Notes: generated by a model from the letters alone, not told the origin. DNA of 64,000 bases from Rebecca billardiae RCC1528 (GCA_965240325.2 OZ251226.1:868001-932000); one strand, 5' to 3'. Shown: positions 30,180-40,472, numbered from the stretch's first letter. Numbers and translations: made by a program.

Positions 30180-31941
30180 TCATTCACTTGGCTCGGCCCC
30201 AGCACCTGCCGTGTCGCCGCCCTCCTCGCCCTCAGGGGGGAGCTCGCCACACTCTGCGATCAGCACGTCCTGCTCCGGCTTATTGTCGCTCGCGCTGGTA
30301 GGCAGCGCCTCGATCTTGCGCACGACGTCCATACCGTCGACCACCTTGCCGAACACCACGTGCTTGCCGTCCAGGTGCGGTGTGGCCACCGTCGTGATGA
30401 AGAACTGCGAGCCGTTGGTGGCGGGGCCTGCGGCGTGCGTCGCGCGCACAGGGCGAATGGCCGACCCGTCACTCTCCAGCACTCGCTGACGCGCACACGA
30501 GCCCTCCTGGCCCTCGCGACCGCGTGCACGCCGCAACGCGCGCGCACCTGAGTTCGCCATCGAGAGCAGCCCCGGCGTGTCATGCGTGAGCAAGAAATTC
30601 TCGTCCTCGAATTTGGCGCCGTAGATCGACTCGCCGCCAGTGCCGTTGCCCGCGGTGAAGTCGCCGCCCTGCAGCATGAAGTCCTTGATCACGCGGTGGA
30701 ACGCGCACCCCTTGTAGTGTAGCGGCGCGCCCAGCGTGCCCACGCCCTTCTCGCCGGTGCACAGCGCGCGGAAGTTCTCAGCGGTGCGCGGCGTCTTGTC
30801 AGCGAACAGCTCAAAGCTGATCCGCCCAGCGGCCTCGCCGCCGATGGTGATGTCGAAGAAGCAGCGCGGGAGCGGGCCGTGGTGCACGGGGATGTTCGGC
30901 TTGTCGTCGTACATGCTCACCTTGGCGAACATGCCGCCGTACAGGTTGGCCTCCTTGGCCTTCACCTTGGCCTCGTCCTGCGAGAGCCCACGCGCACACA
31001 CGTACACGAGCGCGCACGCATCGGGGCGCGCCACGGGTCGTTCGGGGGAGTCGAGCCGCGTGAGGGCATGGCGGATGGCGGCCGCACGGGCGCGTCTGGC
31101 TGCGCAGCGCGCGCACCTTCTTGATGTTCTCGTACAGCTCGCGCATCTCGCGGTTCTTCGGGTCGAGCTTGCACGCCTTCACGATGTCCGACTTGGCGTC
31201 GGCAAACGCCTGCAGCTGGCGGTGCGCAGACGCGCGCCTGTACAGAGCCTTCACGTTGTCGGCCTCGAGCTCGAGCGCGCGGTTGCACGCCTCGAGCGCG
31301 AGGCGCGGCTCGCCGAGCTTGAGCCGGCACTGCGCCGCGTTCAGCTCGCACGTCACCTCGAGCGCCAGCGCCTCCTTCGCCTTCTGCGCGTCCTCCTCCG
31401 CCTCGCCCAGCAGCTCGTCCACCTCGTGCAGGTAGTCGGCGGCACCGCGGTACGCGTCGGCGGCCTCCGCGTAGCTGCCGGCCTTGAAGAGCGTGGTGCC
31501 TTCGGCCTTGCCGGCAGCGCCCTCGGCGATGCGCTCGGCCGCGTCCATCTCCCACTTGCCCTTCTTCACCGCCGCCCACGAGAAGAGCTCGACCTCAAAG
31601 TGCAGCGTCGCGCTCTCCGGGATCTTGGGCGGCGAGCCACGCGCGCCGTAGGCGTACTCGGGGGTGCACTTGAGCAGCGCCTTCTCGCCCTTGAACATAG
31701 AGGCCACGCCCACGTCCCAGCCCTTGATCACCTGGCCTTTCCCCAGGATAAACTCGAACTCCACGCCGCGGTCGCGCGAGGAGTCAAACTTGGACCCGTC
31801 GCTCGCGAGCGTGCCGACGTAGTGCACCTTGACCTTCGACCCGGCGGGCGGGCAGCCCGCCTCAGTGTCGCCCGGGCTGATGATCGTCTTCAGGCACCCA
31901 CCGTCGCCTGACACATCAATTTCAGCCGCCTCGTCCGCCAT
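30180..31941 (-). CDS. dual immunophilin: FKBP-TPR-cyclophilin fusion (FCBP type), three exons
   Basis: Peptidyl-prolyl isomerase with both immunophilin catalytic folds. Exons are 31941-31117, 30977-30548 and 30427-30180; the introns (139 and 120 nt) are GT-AG, and both donors read GTGCGC. Product is 500 residues. The FKBP domain (about 15-122) keeps [15 protein letters not shown] and YAYGARG with Tyr41, Asp53, Trp75 and Tyr97. Three TPR-like helices pairs (about 140-275) include [10 protein letters not shown] and ALYRRASAH, typical of Hsp90-binding TPR immunophilins. The cyclophilin domain (about 312-485) has [16 protein letters not shown] and NGSQFFIT. The usual drug-contact Trp before LDGKHVVFG is His, as in Cyp40, which predicts weak cyclosporin binding. 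The second splice restores [14 protein letters not shown] exactly as in the family. Confidence 0.92.
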
Positions 31942-32105
31942 TGGTCCTAGTGGGAGCGTGCGCGGTGTCTGGTCGCAGTCTGGACGCGTCGACCGCGGCC
32001 GCAATCGCCGGGCGCCAGCGTGCCAGCCGGATTGTCCGGGCGGCCCCCGCGCTCCCGGACTCGCGTCGGCAAAACTCCCGACGAGGCGTCCAACACGCCG
32101 GCGTG

Positions 32106-32883
32106 ATGCTGCTCGCGTCGCTCGTCATCCTGGGCCTCTCCGCAGGGGTCACAGCGCACACGCATCATGCGAGCGCCTTTCAGCTGCGGAGAGTGTCGGT
32201 TGTGGTACGCGCCGCGCCCAGCCCGGCCGGATGTCGCGCATCGGCGTCCCTTGTCTCACGCGTACCCCGGCCGCACGATTGGTCGCATGCCACAGAAGCC
32301 TCGCGTCACCAACGTGGCGATGCTTACGTCCAACGACTTCAAGGTGGGGCTGACGATCGAGTCCGAGGGGGCAGTCTGGAAGGTCGTCGAGTTCCTCCAC
32401 GTCAAGCCCGGGAAGGGCGCGGCGTTCGTCCGCAGCAAGTTGAAGAACCTGATCACGGGCAACACGGTCGAGAAGACGTGGAAGGCAGGCGAGAACGTGC
32501 AGCAGGCCGAGGTCGAGAAGTTGGACGTGCAGTACACGTATCAAGACGGCGAAGAGTACGTCTTCATGGACATGACCTCTTTCGAGGAGATGCGGCTGAA
32601 GGCCGACCAGATCGACCAGATCGCGTACCTCAAGGAGAGCGGCGAGGCGCAGGTCGCCAAGTGGGGCGGGCGCGTCATCTCGGTGGACCTGCCCTCGCAG
32701 ATGAACCTCAAGGTGACGCAGACCGATCCGGGCGTCAAGGGGAACACCGTGCAGGGTGGCACCAAGCCCGCGACGCTCGAGACCGGCGCCGTCGTGCAGG
32801 TGCCTCTCTTCATCGACGAGGGCGAGGAGGTCCGCGTGGACACACGAGAGAACAAGTACATCGCGCGCGCAAAGGAGTCTTAG
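32106..32883 (+). CDS. efp: plastid-targeted translation elongation factor P, two exons
   Basis: EF-P relieves ribosome stalling at polyproline. Exon 1 (32106-32204) encodes a 33-residue presequence with a signal-peptide core ([14 protein letters not shown]) and [10 protein letters not shown], matching the ASAF motif at signal/transit junctions of complex red plastids. A 91-nt GT-AG intron (32205-32295, phase 0) joins it to exon 2 (32296-32883), the full three-domain EF-P (about 195 residues). VKPGKGAAF contains the loop Lys equivalent to the modified Lys34 of bacterial EF-P. The C-terminal domain ends in [12 protein letters not shown]. Without the intron, the exon 2 frame offers only a Met at 32287 (MPQKPR), giving an untargeted protein. 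The splice acceptor (CCACAG) falls just after that Met. The bacterial rather than eIF5A type also supports a plastid or mitochondrial role. Confidence 0.88.
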
Positions 32884-33569
32884 AGCTCATTTACTCGTTT
32901 AGCACGGCTCCCAGCTCGCAGGCGCGTCGCGGAGCTCTACCTGCCCCTTGAGATCGGCGTTGGTGGTTCGACGGCTGTCGTGTCGAGTGGTACGGTGGAT
33001 ATCGAGGAAGTCTGCGGGTGGCCACAGCCGTGCCACGGACAGTCCGGACAAGTGCCGCACTCATGGATCTCATCGGCGACATGCCGATTCCGGACCCGAG
33101 ACTGTGACCGCTTCTGCGATGGTGGCTGCCGGCATTATCATCCCGTCTAGTCTCGGAGACAGGAGAGCGCGGCATGGGTATGGCAATGCTGGCAGGCGTG
33201 ACACTCGGCCCCGCTCGTAGAGTTAGCGGAGACCCGCCGCACTAACTCGATTGGCATTCGGCGATTGCGGATTGGGCCATTCCGTCCGCATAAAAAGTCG
33301 GGCCGGATTCATATTATAAGCCGGGGCGGACTGTGTAGTCGTCAGCATCAGCATTATGAGTGCTGAGTAGCATGCACACTCAGCACAGGCGCGCAGTGCT
33401 AGGCCGGCGGCGCTGCAGCGCGCCGGTCCGGGCGGTGCCCACTGCCCAGTGCTGGGCCGGCGGTCGCCTGATGAGCCTGAGGCTAAGCCGCGCAGTCTCA
33501 CGTAGACCAGTAGGCAGTAAGACGACGTAGTTGCACCTACGAAATCTGCGACGCCCGTAGCGCGAAGCT
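32884..33569. other. intergenic, convergent 3' ends
   Basis: Between the 3' ends of the EF-P and nucleotidase genes. No gene, repeat family member or structured motif was recognised. Confidence 0.4.
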
Positions 33570-34880
33570 TCAAGAAATGTCCATCGGATGGGCCGCCGCC
33601 GCGCGGGTGATAGCCGCGCGATAGCGCTCGCGCGACTCCGCGCTTGCCGCCGCCGCGGGCGCGAGCGCGACGACGCCGCACGTGTTGGCATACGGCTTGA
33701 GCTCGTCCGCGCGCACAGCGAGCTGCGGTGCTCCGCTCGGCACGTCGCCGACCGCGTTGTACGGCGTCAACCTGGCCACGTCGGGCTCGAAGTCGAGCTG
33801 GGCATCCGTGCGCTCGTACGTGTACGGCTCGAGCACGCCGTCCGCGGCGAAGCGCGTGAGTTTGCCCATCGCGCCCCCGTGCGCCTCGAGCACGCCATGC
33901 CCCGCGCACGTGTCCCAGCGGAACAGGCCCCTGTCCTGGATGTAGCTCTGGCCCGCGCCCTCGAGCAGCAGCAGGGCCTTGTTGCCCGCGCCGCCCGAGC
34001 GGACGCGTCGCGCGCCGAGCTGCTCGCCCAGCTCGAGGACGAACGGGCTGATCACGCCGCGGCTCATGAGCAGCCCCTCCGCGCCCGCGGCTGGCTCGGC
34101 GCGCGGGGGCGGCACGCGCTTGCAGATCTCAGCGGGGCTGTGCGCCGCTGACTGCAGCCCCGCGCCGCTGAGCAGCTGCGCGGCGGCGACGCCCTCCTCG
34201 GCGCAGCCGTACGCCCAGGACGCCGGCTCGCTCATCGGCCTGTATACGAGGCCTCCGATCGGCCGCCCGGCGCGCGCGACCCCGATGCAGATGGAGCACA
34301 TCTGGCCCATCCGCTGCGTGAACTCGCGCGTGCCGTCGATCGGGTCGATGAAGACCGTGCACTCGCGCAGCGCGGCAGAGCGCGGTATGGCGTCGTTCAG
34401 CGAGCGCATGCGCGTGACGGCCGCGTCTATGCGCGACGAGAGGCGCGAGGGCACCTCGAGCGCGTCGACGCGGTACGGCGTCGCGCTCAGGTCGACGACG
34501 GCGTCCTCCTCCCCGACGATTGGGCCGACCACGTCGTCTGCGAGCAGCACGTTCTGCAGGAGGTGCTGCACGAGGCCGTCTGCGATGGTGAAGACGGAGT
34601 CGTCGGCCTTGACCGTCTGCTCGTCCTGCGCAAGCTGCGCATACATGAGCCGCACCACCTCGCCCAGCTCGTCGCAGGCCTCCTTGCACACGGCGAGCAG
34701 ACTGCCCACCGGCGCTGCCGGCTGCGCTGTGCTCAGCAAGGCGCCGCCACGCGCGACGCCCGGCCGCGCGCGCCGGCATGCGTACGGGGAGAGACCCGCA
34801 GGGCTACCAGTGCCGAGCACTGACGCTCTCGCCGACAGCAGCGGGACCACTGCGATGAGCACGCTGCGGGGCCCGCGCAT
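33570..34880 (-). CDS. inositol-monophosphatase-fold phosphatase, probable 3'(2'),5'-bisphosphate nucleotidase
   Basis: Likely hydrolyses PAP (3'-phosphoadenosine 5'-phosphate), the inhibitory by-product of sulfotransferases, to AMP. About 436 residues from the chosen Met at 34880; the frame extends to 35015 but overlaps the divergent sulfotransferase. Metal-binding motifs are VKADDSVFTIADG, IVGEED, FIDPIDGTREFT (Li+-sensitive phosphatase signature) and, near the C-terminus, FRWDTCAGHGVLEAHGG. The KADDS..TIAD block is closer to bisphosphate nucleotidases than to inositol monophosphatases. The N-terminus has a signal-peptide-like hydrophobic run (SVLIAVVPLLSARASV) followed by an Arg-rich stretch, so import into the secretory pathway or plastid is possible. 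It is head-to-head with sulfotransferase 2. Inositol polyphosphate 1-phosphatase is an alternative. Confidence 0.82.
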   Translation of the reverse strand: MRGPRSVLIAVVPLLSARASVLGTGSPAGLSPYACRRARPGVARGGALLSTAQPAAPVGSLLAVCKEACDELGEVVRLMYAQLAQDEQTVKADDSVFTIADGLVQHLLQNVLLADDVVGPIVGEEDAVVDLSATPYRVDALEVPSRLSSRIDAAVTRMRSLNDAIPRSAALRECTVFIDPIDGTREFTQRMGQMCSICIGVARAGRPIGGLVYRPMSEPASWAYGCAEEGVAAAQLLSGAGLQSAAHSPAEICKRVPPPRAEPAAGAEGLLMSRGVISPFVLELGEQLGARRVRSGGAGNKALLLLEGAGQSYIQDRGLFRWDTCAGHGVLEAHGGAMGKLTRFAADGVLEPYTYERTDAQLDFEPDVARLTPYNAVGDVPSGAPQLAVRADELKPYANTCGVVALAPAAAASAESRERYRAAITRAAAAHPMDIS

Positions 34881-35018
34881 GGCGCTGATGACGACCGACG
34901 ACAGCCGCGCTTCGTTGGACGTCGCGACCGCGAGCTCTCGATCGGCAAGGTCCGGGTCGGAGAAACCGACCGGAGTGGATGGGGAAGCATGAGCGCGGTG
35001 GCGGTGCTCCGTCACCGG

Positions 35019-36113
35019 ATGGTCGCACGATGCAGACCTCGCCCCGAGGACTCCCCGAGCTGGGGACGGAGGATATCCTCCCTCGATTCGACGGCGATTG
35101 GCCTCGCCAGCATAGTGCTCGTAGTCGTCCGTTCGCCCTCACCTGCCTCTGCATCAGCCACATCTCATTGCAGCATCTCAGCAACGAACAGGACAGAATG
35201 GCGCGAGGTGCAGATTGACGTCGCCATCGTTGGCATTCCCAAATGCGGCACCACATACCTGCGCAATCTCTTGGCAATGCACCCAGAGCTTGCATGCCCG
35301 AGCATCGCGCTTGGCGAGCACCCCAGATGCTTGGAAGAGCTGAAAGGAGCGCCATTGAGGCGAGCAAGCCCTCCGGTCGATTTTGTGCGCCGCATGTGCG
35401 CAACAGCCAGGGGCCCTGGCATTGGAACAGCGAGGCGCGTGGTAATCGGCGACCCGAGGCTTCTGTTTTGGGCTCCGCCAGCTGGCAGCATCGCGCAGAT
35501 CCCCTCCATCCGCGCCATCACGTGCATACGCGAGCCGATCGCATGGCTGGTGTCGGCCCGCAACCACGTGCTCAGGGAGATGCACGCGCGTCGCCTAGCT
35601 CGATGGGGGTGGCGGACACTGAGTGCCTGTCCGGCCAATCATACACCTTCCATGCCACCCTCGCTCGCAGACATTGCGCTTGGCTGCAAGTGGAACTGGG
35701 TGCACCGTATGAACTACGACAAGCTGCCGCGCCAACTGAGTGAACTGGCGCATTTGATGCTAGGCGCGCATGTGGGGCCACAGGAGGCGTTCCAGCGCAT
35801 GATCGTAGTCAGTCTCGAGGCCAGCGAGCACGACCAGGTTGGCACATGGCTGAGGCTGACGAGGTGGCTCGGCCTCACGGATGTGCGCTCCCTAGCAGAG
35901 CAGCCAGACCCCTTTGGAAAGGCCAAGGATCTGACCAAGGGCCCCTGGTTTCAGTCATGGTGCACTCACGTGAGCCCAGATGTGCGCGCTGCTGTGCACG
36001 GTCACTTTGAGCGCGCGTACAGCGCACTTTTGGGCTTCGCTCTCAAGAGCCTGCCACACAGCATTCTTTCACCGAGCCAGGTGGCAGGCACTGCACGCGT
36101 CCTTACATGCTGA
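35019..36113 (+). CDS. sulfotransferase-like protein 2, type II membrane protein
   Basis: 364 residues from the Met at 35019; the frame is open from an ATG at 34989. The PAPS 5'-phosphosulfate loop is VAIVGIPKCGTTYLRNLL and the 3'-phosphate segment is AITCIREPIAWLVSARNH, both strong matches to carbohydrate sulfotransferases. A hydrophobic stretch (AIGLASIVLVVV) after a short basic tail predicts a Golgi signal anchor. The first 21 residues (MVARC.PRPEDSPSWGRR.SS pattern) are nearly identical to the start of the unrelated pyruvyl-transferase-like gene at 41708, which is why the 35019 start is preferred. The 3' part is Leu/His-rich without odd features. It is divergently paired with the probable PAP phosphatase. 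The acceptor is presumably a glycan. Confidence 0.82.
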   Translation: MVARCRPRPEDSPSWGRRISSLDSTAIGLASIVLVVVRSPSPASASATSHCSISATNRTEWREVQIDVAIVGIPKCGTTYLRNLLAMHPELACPSIALGEHPRCLEELKGAPLRRASPPVDFVRRMCATARGPGIGTARRVVIGDPRLLFWAPPAGSIAQIPSIRAITCIREPIAWLVSARNHVLREMHARRLARWGWRTLSACPANHTPSMPPSLADIALGCKWNWVHRMNYDKLPRQLSELAHLMLGAHVGPQEAFQRMIVVSLEASEHDQVGTWLRLTRWLGLTDVRSLAEQPDPFGKAKDLTKGPWFQSWCTHVSPDVRAAVHGHFERAYSALLGFALKSLPHSILSPSQVAGTARVLTC

Positions 36114-36296
36114 ACAGTAAGTGTTAAGTGCGGTGCAACTGCGCTTGTAACAGCATGATGATGACTAGCCCGCGATAGGCTGCGATACTAATTATTACAG
36201 AACTACTGTCGTAGCTTACCGCAATCAATCAGATTTATCGAGTCGTCATCTTATCTAGACCGGCGCGTGCCCGGCCCCATTATCACTCCATGCTAT

Positions 36297-36372
36297 ATAT
36301 ATGACCGCGTTCCGCGGTCCTCTTCCGTCAGAACCAACGTAGTTGGGGGCCCGCGGCGGCAGCTGTGCTGTC
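36297..36372 (+). repeat. family D half-element
   Basis: TATATATGACCGCGTTCCGC followed by GTCCTCTTCCGTCAGAACC and GTAGTTGGGGGCCCGCGG. It ends in the GCAGCTGTG-type edge. 36114-36296 has nothing recognisable. Confidence 0.8.
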
Positions 36373-37174
36373 ACCCACGTTGAGCACACAATATACGCGC
36401 AGTATCCCACCCAAGGCTCGCAGTCGTCGGGTGAGGTGGCCGCGGCGGCGCGCGCGGCCGGCTGGGCCGCGTGGTGGGTGGTGCGAGCATTCAGGTGGGG
36501 GCAGCAGAGCTTCGCAGGATGCTGATCCGCAGCTGCCAGAGCGTGCGCACGGCGTCTACCCGGCAACTTGGCGGCCGCTCGCGTCTGAGCGCACAGCGCG
36601 CTCCAGCCGAGGCGCAGAGCACCGTGACTGCCATCGGTTGCCACGGTTGAACGCGTGGTCGGGCCACAGGCTACTGGTGGGCGCGCAAGCGGTGCCTAGC
36701 TGGCCCGCGGCCTCGGTGGCGTCGCGCACCACGCCTCCCGGCCCGCACCATTCTTCGGTGCTCGCACCAGACTGGCTCGACAGGGGCACCCGGGTGCGCA
36801 CATGGGCCCCGGCGAGCCCGCGGCGAGGATCCGCGTTCGCGGGCGCTTGCGAGGGAATTTCGGGGGTCGGAACCGCTCGGGCGGGACAGTGCCACCTGCC
36901 CCGCGAGGCGCGCACCCGCAAATCGCGACACGACACCCCGACTGGCCGCCGCGTGGCGGCGGCGGGCTAGGCCGTACGGTTTTGCCTCCGCGCCAAAGAA
37001 AGCAGGCGGATGCCCGAGCAGGGCGGTCGGCCGCAGGAGCCGGGCCGCCTGCGAGCTGAAGGACGAGTTGGCTCCACCTCGGCTTCACGCCGGTGGCCAG
37101 CTCGCGCTCGTGCGCCCAGCAGCCCGCCCCCGGGCGGCGGGGGTCGGCTCGGCGAGGGGCGCGACGAGGGAGCC

Positions 37175-39580
37175 TTCGCGACGCCTCGTCTCCCGGATGT
37201 ACAAAACGCGGGGATGTAACACGCCGCGCGCGCCCCCTCCGGCTCCGACTATACGGATAGCTGCGGCGGGTATTTTTCAATGTCTCGCACTATTGGAGTT
37301 GGTTGGACGATTACTGTGACTAAATTACTGTCAACGGTCGTTCTTGGCATCTTGCGGCGGCGAGGCCATATGATCGGCTACGCCGATCTTCGGGTAGTGA
37401 ACAACGAAGTTGAGGGCGCACGGCCCTAGCAGCCGGCTTGTGACGACACGGTCGGACGGTCGGACGGTGCATGCGCCGTGCAGCCGAGTCACACTGGCGA
37501 GTCAGCCGACTGCCAAGTGCTCGGCTCAGTGAGTAACGGTGACGCAGCTGAGGCAGAGCGGCGCGCAATAAGATCTGACAGCCGGGCGGCGGCGCCGGGG
37601 GTGCACGCGAGCTCGCACGCGCGTTGTGCGCGCAGCCGCGCTGCGCGCAGAGCAGCCACAGCGCCGCGCCCGACCACTTCGCGAGAAGGCAGAAGCCGCT
37701 CGGCGCCGCGCGCGGCGGCCGAGCAGCGGCGCCTCCGCGGCGCGCGCCGCGCCGCCGCCGCCCGCCTCAGCCAGGACCACGGCGCGCGAGCGGCTTGCAG
37801 CTTGCGGCGGCGGCGGGCAGCGGCGGCGCGGCGAGCGCGCACAGCGCCCCCTCGAGCGAGTCCCATAGCCGCGCGAGCGCGCCCGCACGCCGAGCGCCGC
37901 GGGTCGCGCGCCGCGCGCCATCGCCCACACGGCCGCGGCCGCGTGCGCCGCCGTCCGCCACGAGGGCGCGGTGCAGTGGTGCGAGCCACAGCGCCGCGCC
38001 CGACCACTGCGCGAGAAGCCGCTGCGTCGCGCGCGGCGGCAGCAGCGGCGCCTCCGCAGCGCGCCACGCCGCCGCCGCCGGCGCGCCTCGCCGCAGCCGC
38101 GGCGCGCGAGCGGCCTGCGGCTTGCGGCGGCGGCGGGCAGCGGCGGCTCGGCGAGCGCGCACAGCGCTCCCTCGAGCGAGTCCATAGCCGCGCGAGCGCG
38201 CCCGCACGGCCGAGCGCCGCCGCGTACGTCGGGTCCCCTCGAGCGAGTCCATAGCCGCGCGAGCGCGCCCGCACGGCCGAGCGCCGCCGCGTACGTCGGG
38301 TCAGTGGTCACGCGCCGCGCGCCATCTGCGGCGGCCCGGCGGACGCCGTCACTCACGCCGGGCGCCGCCGTCCGCCACGAGGGCGCGGTGCGGTGGCGCA
38401 CGCGGCGGGCTCGGCGGGGTCGAGCGCGCAGTGCGCAATCACCTCGAGCAGCAGCTGCGCCACCTCGTACGCGCGCAGCGTCGGCGCGTCGGCGTGCGGC
38501 GCGTGGTGTGGCGCGGCACGTCAACGTGACGCCTCGCACGGGGGTCCGATTTTAAAAGTGACGGTTCACGACTCGCAACTCGCGCTTATTATTATGGTTT
38601 CAGACTGCTCACAATAATCACATCAACATCACGCGGGTGATCACTAATCACCTTTACCATTTACAGGTGATTAACAAACCAGTTGGAGACCACGCTGATT
38701 GGCTTTGAATCGGATCTCGATATCAAGAATTCAAGAAGCCAGGCTTCTTGATTCTGTTCACCGATGAATTGTCCTATGACTACTCATGCTGAATATGGGC
38801 ATGAGAATCTTGGGTTAAAACCGCAAAATTTGGATTTCCCCTTTCAAGCTGTCCAGGACACACTCGTTTTCAGAGAGCGTATTTTCTCAAATACGAGAAG
38901 CGACGGTTCATGACTTCAGATGCCGGCATGATACTTTACTTCAAGCGACATAAAAGCCGACCGAACCTCTCTTTTCTATGGTTGGCGAGCTGTTTCAGGC
39001 TCTTACAATTCAGGCATATTACTAGGACGGAATGCTCGAACACACGGCTGGTCTTTTGTGCTATTCCGCCCTGCATTCCCCTAAGTGTTACTATCGTTAA
39101 AATTAGCATCCACTACAAACGCAATCATTGCGGCAGCGATATCCACTCATACGTACGCAAGGCCACCCACCAAAATCCCCAAAATCCTGCGCGCATCCTC
39201 TTTTTGATTTTGCGGAGCACGTGCGCCGCCCCCCCCCCCGGCTTTCGCTCACGCTCAGACCTTTCGGGGGGCGGGGGGCGTGCGCCATTATTTTACTATG
39301 GTCACACTACATTAACGAGAGTCTACCCACAATTACCCAGCCTCGCACACTTGGGCGTGGGTTTCGTTGATTCCTCTGTTCACTATTCAAGACGGCGGAC
39401 GCGTCCTTTTTCGACGCTAATCCATGTGTAAGGAGGTCTCAAAAATCGAAACTCGGTCTCCTCCAGTCTGGAAAACACCGCCCCGTCCCTTTTTTCTTTG
39501 ATCAAAGATCTTTTTGAAACGTGGTTAGGGCCCACGGAGCGGGCTCCACGCTGCGCGTTCCGCCCTGCACCGCGGGCCAT
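37175..39580 (-). mobile_element. second family C end, interrupted by about 1.9 kb
   Basis: 37175-37371 matches 25915-26105 of the first element (CTCCGACTATACGGATAGCT, TGTCTCGCACTATTGGAGTT). 39284-39580 then matches 26107-26410 to the terminus. The intervening 37372-39283 is absent from the first copy, and GCCAT occurs at both edges, consistent with an insertion. No matching left terminus was found upstream, so this is a solo right end. Confidence 0.7.
37651..38400. repeat. complex GC-rich tandem repeats
   Basis: 37655-37900 and 37981-38221 are diverged copies (AGCCACAGCGCCGCGCCCGA, then CTTGCGGCGGCGGCGGGCAG). A 67-nt unit is repeated almost exactly at about 38168-38234 and 38235-38301 (CCCTCGAGCGAGTCCATAGC...GCGTACGTCGGGTC). 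The 350-nt scale pattern suggests repeated slippage. It lies in the insertion within the second family C copy. From 38540 to 39230 the sequence turns ordinary and AT-richer, with no gene seen. Confidence 0.7.
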
Positions 39581-39836
39581 AATGCTAAGCCATGCTGTCT
39601 CGGCTGATGCGACAGGCACGACGGGCGCTGGGCGAGTGGGCGCCGTGGCTGGCTGGCGCGCCGCGAGGCGGGCTGACGCAGCCCTCATCAACGGTATATA
39701 TATGAGTAGTAGGCCTCGCAGGCGGACCACGACTGAATGAATCTTCCGACTCCGGTGCTAATTAGAGCATAGTAAACCGCAGTACAGACTTTACTATGTT
39801 TTATCGTGAACACTTGGTTATCATAAGGCGTGATTA

Positions 39837-40317
39837 CAGGCAATCGCGGGCAATAAGAAGTCAGAGATCTCACGGCTAGTCTCGGTTTCTTAGCCGTTCG
39901 GTAGCCCGAGCGCCTACGGAGTCTCAGTTTCTTAGCTAGGTCCGCCCGCCGCGCACTGAGTCTTTAGGCCCGGCCGGCGAGGCCGAAGAAAATTTTGGGC
40001 CTTTCTGGAGCAAATCTGGCATGATGTTGCATGGATGCTGCGGTGCACTGGCCAGGAGTCAGTCATCAGGAGAAGTCGGGACTTGACCGCCTGTACTCGT
40101 AGTCGGGCCGCGCACCGCCGACCGCGTCCCCGACGGGCCGACTGCGCCTCGCCCTCGGCGGACCACTCGTCAGCCGGGACGACGTAGTCCCGGCTTCTTA
40201 GTGTGACTATGCGTATAGCGAACCAGCCAATCGCTAGTCTCAGTTTCTAGGCCAGATCCGCAGATAGCAAGCCCCAGTTTCTTAACGTGACAGCTCCTTA
40301 TTGCCCGCGATTGCCTG
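39837..40317. mobile_element. small element with perfect 21-bp inverted termini
   Basis: CAGGCAATCGCGGGCAATAAG at 39837-39857 has an exact inverted copy at 40297-40317. Inside, CAGTTTCTTAG-like motifs recur near 39885, 39925, 40247 and 40275. No coding frame of note. A non-autonomous element (481 bp) is the simplest reading; no clear target duplication was seen. Confidence 0.6.
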
Positions 40318-40394
40318 GACAGTTTATTTGTTTTAACGTGCGTAAGGCTCACGGTGGCAGGTTGCCGCGCCATCCTTCATCGCACGCTCTCCGA

Positions 40395-40472
40395 AGAAAG
40401 ACCTGGAAACTGGTTTGAACCCATGACCTCAGACGCAAGAGCACGCCAGTACTCCCACTCGGCCACAGACCG
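40395..40472 (-). other. tRNA-like / Pol III promoter-like sequence
   Basis: On the minus strand, TGGCCGAGTGGG fits the box A consensus and, about 45 nt downstream, GGTTCAAACC fits most of box B. The region is therefore a tRNA pseudogene or the head of a tRNA-derived SINE. The T-stem does not pair properly (only one good base pair next to the loop), so a functional tRNA is unlikely. Confidence 0.45.

Noticed and set aside
30428-30547. In-frame insertion within the cyclophilin domain
   Set aside because: It is a 120-nt GT-AG intron that happens to be open; removing it restores the conserved [12 protein letters not shown] block.
37489-38274. Long frames on both strands in the 37.5-38.5 kb GC block
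   Set aside because: Caused by tandem GC-rich repeats with few stop codons; no domain. Single helical-looking stretches near 38440 are too short to support a gene.
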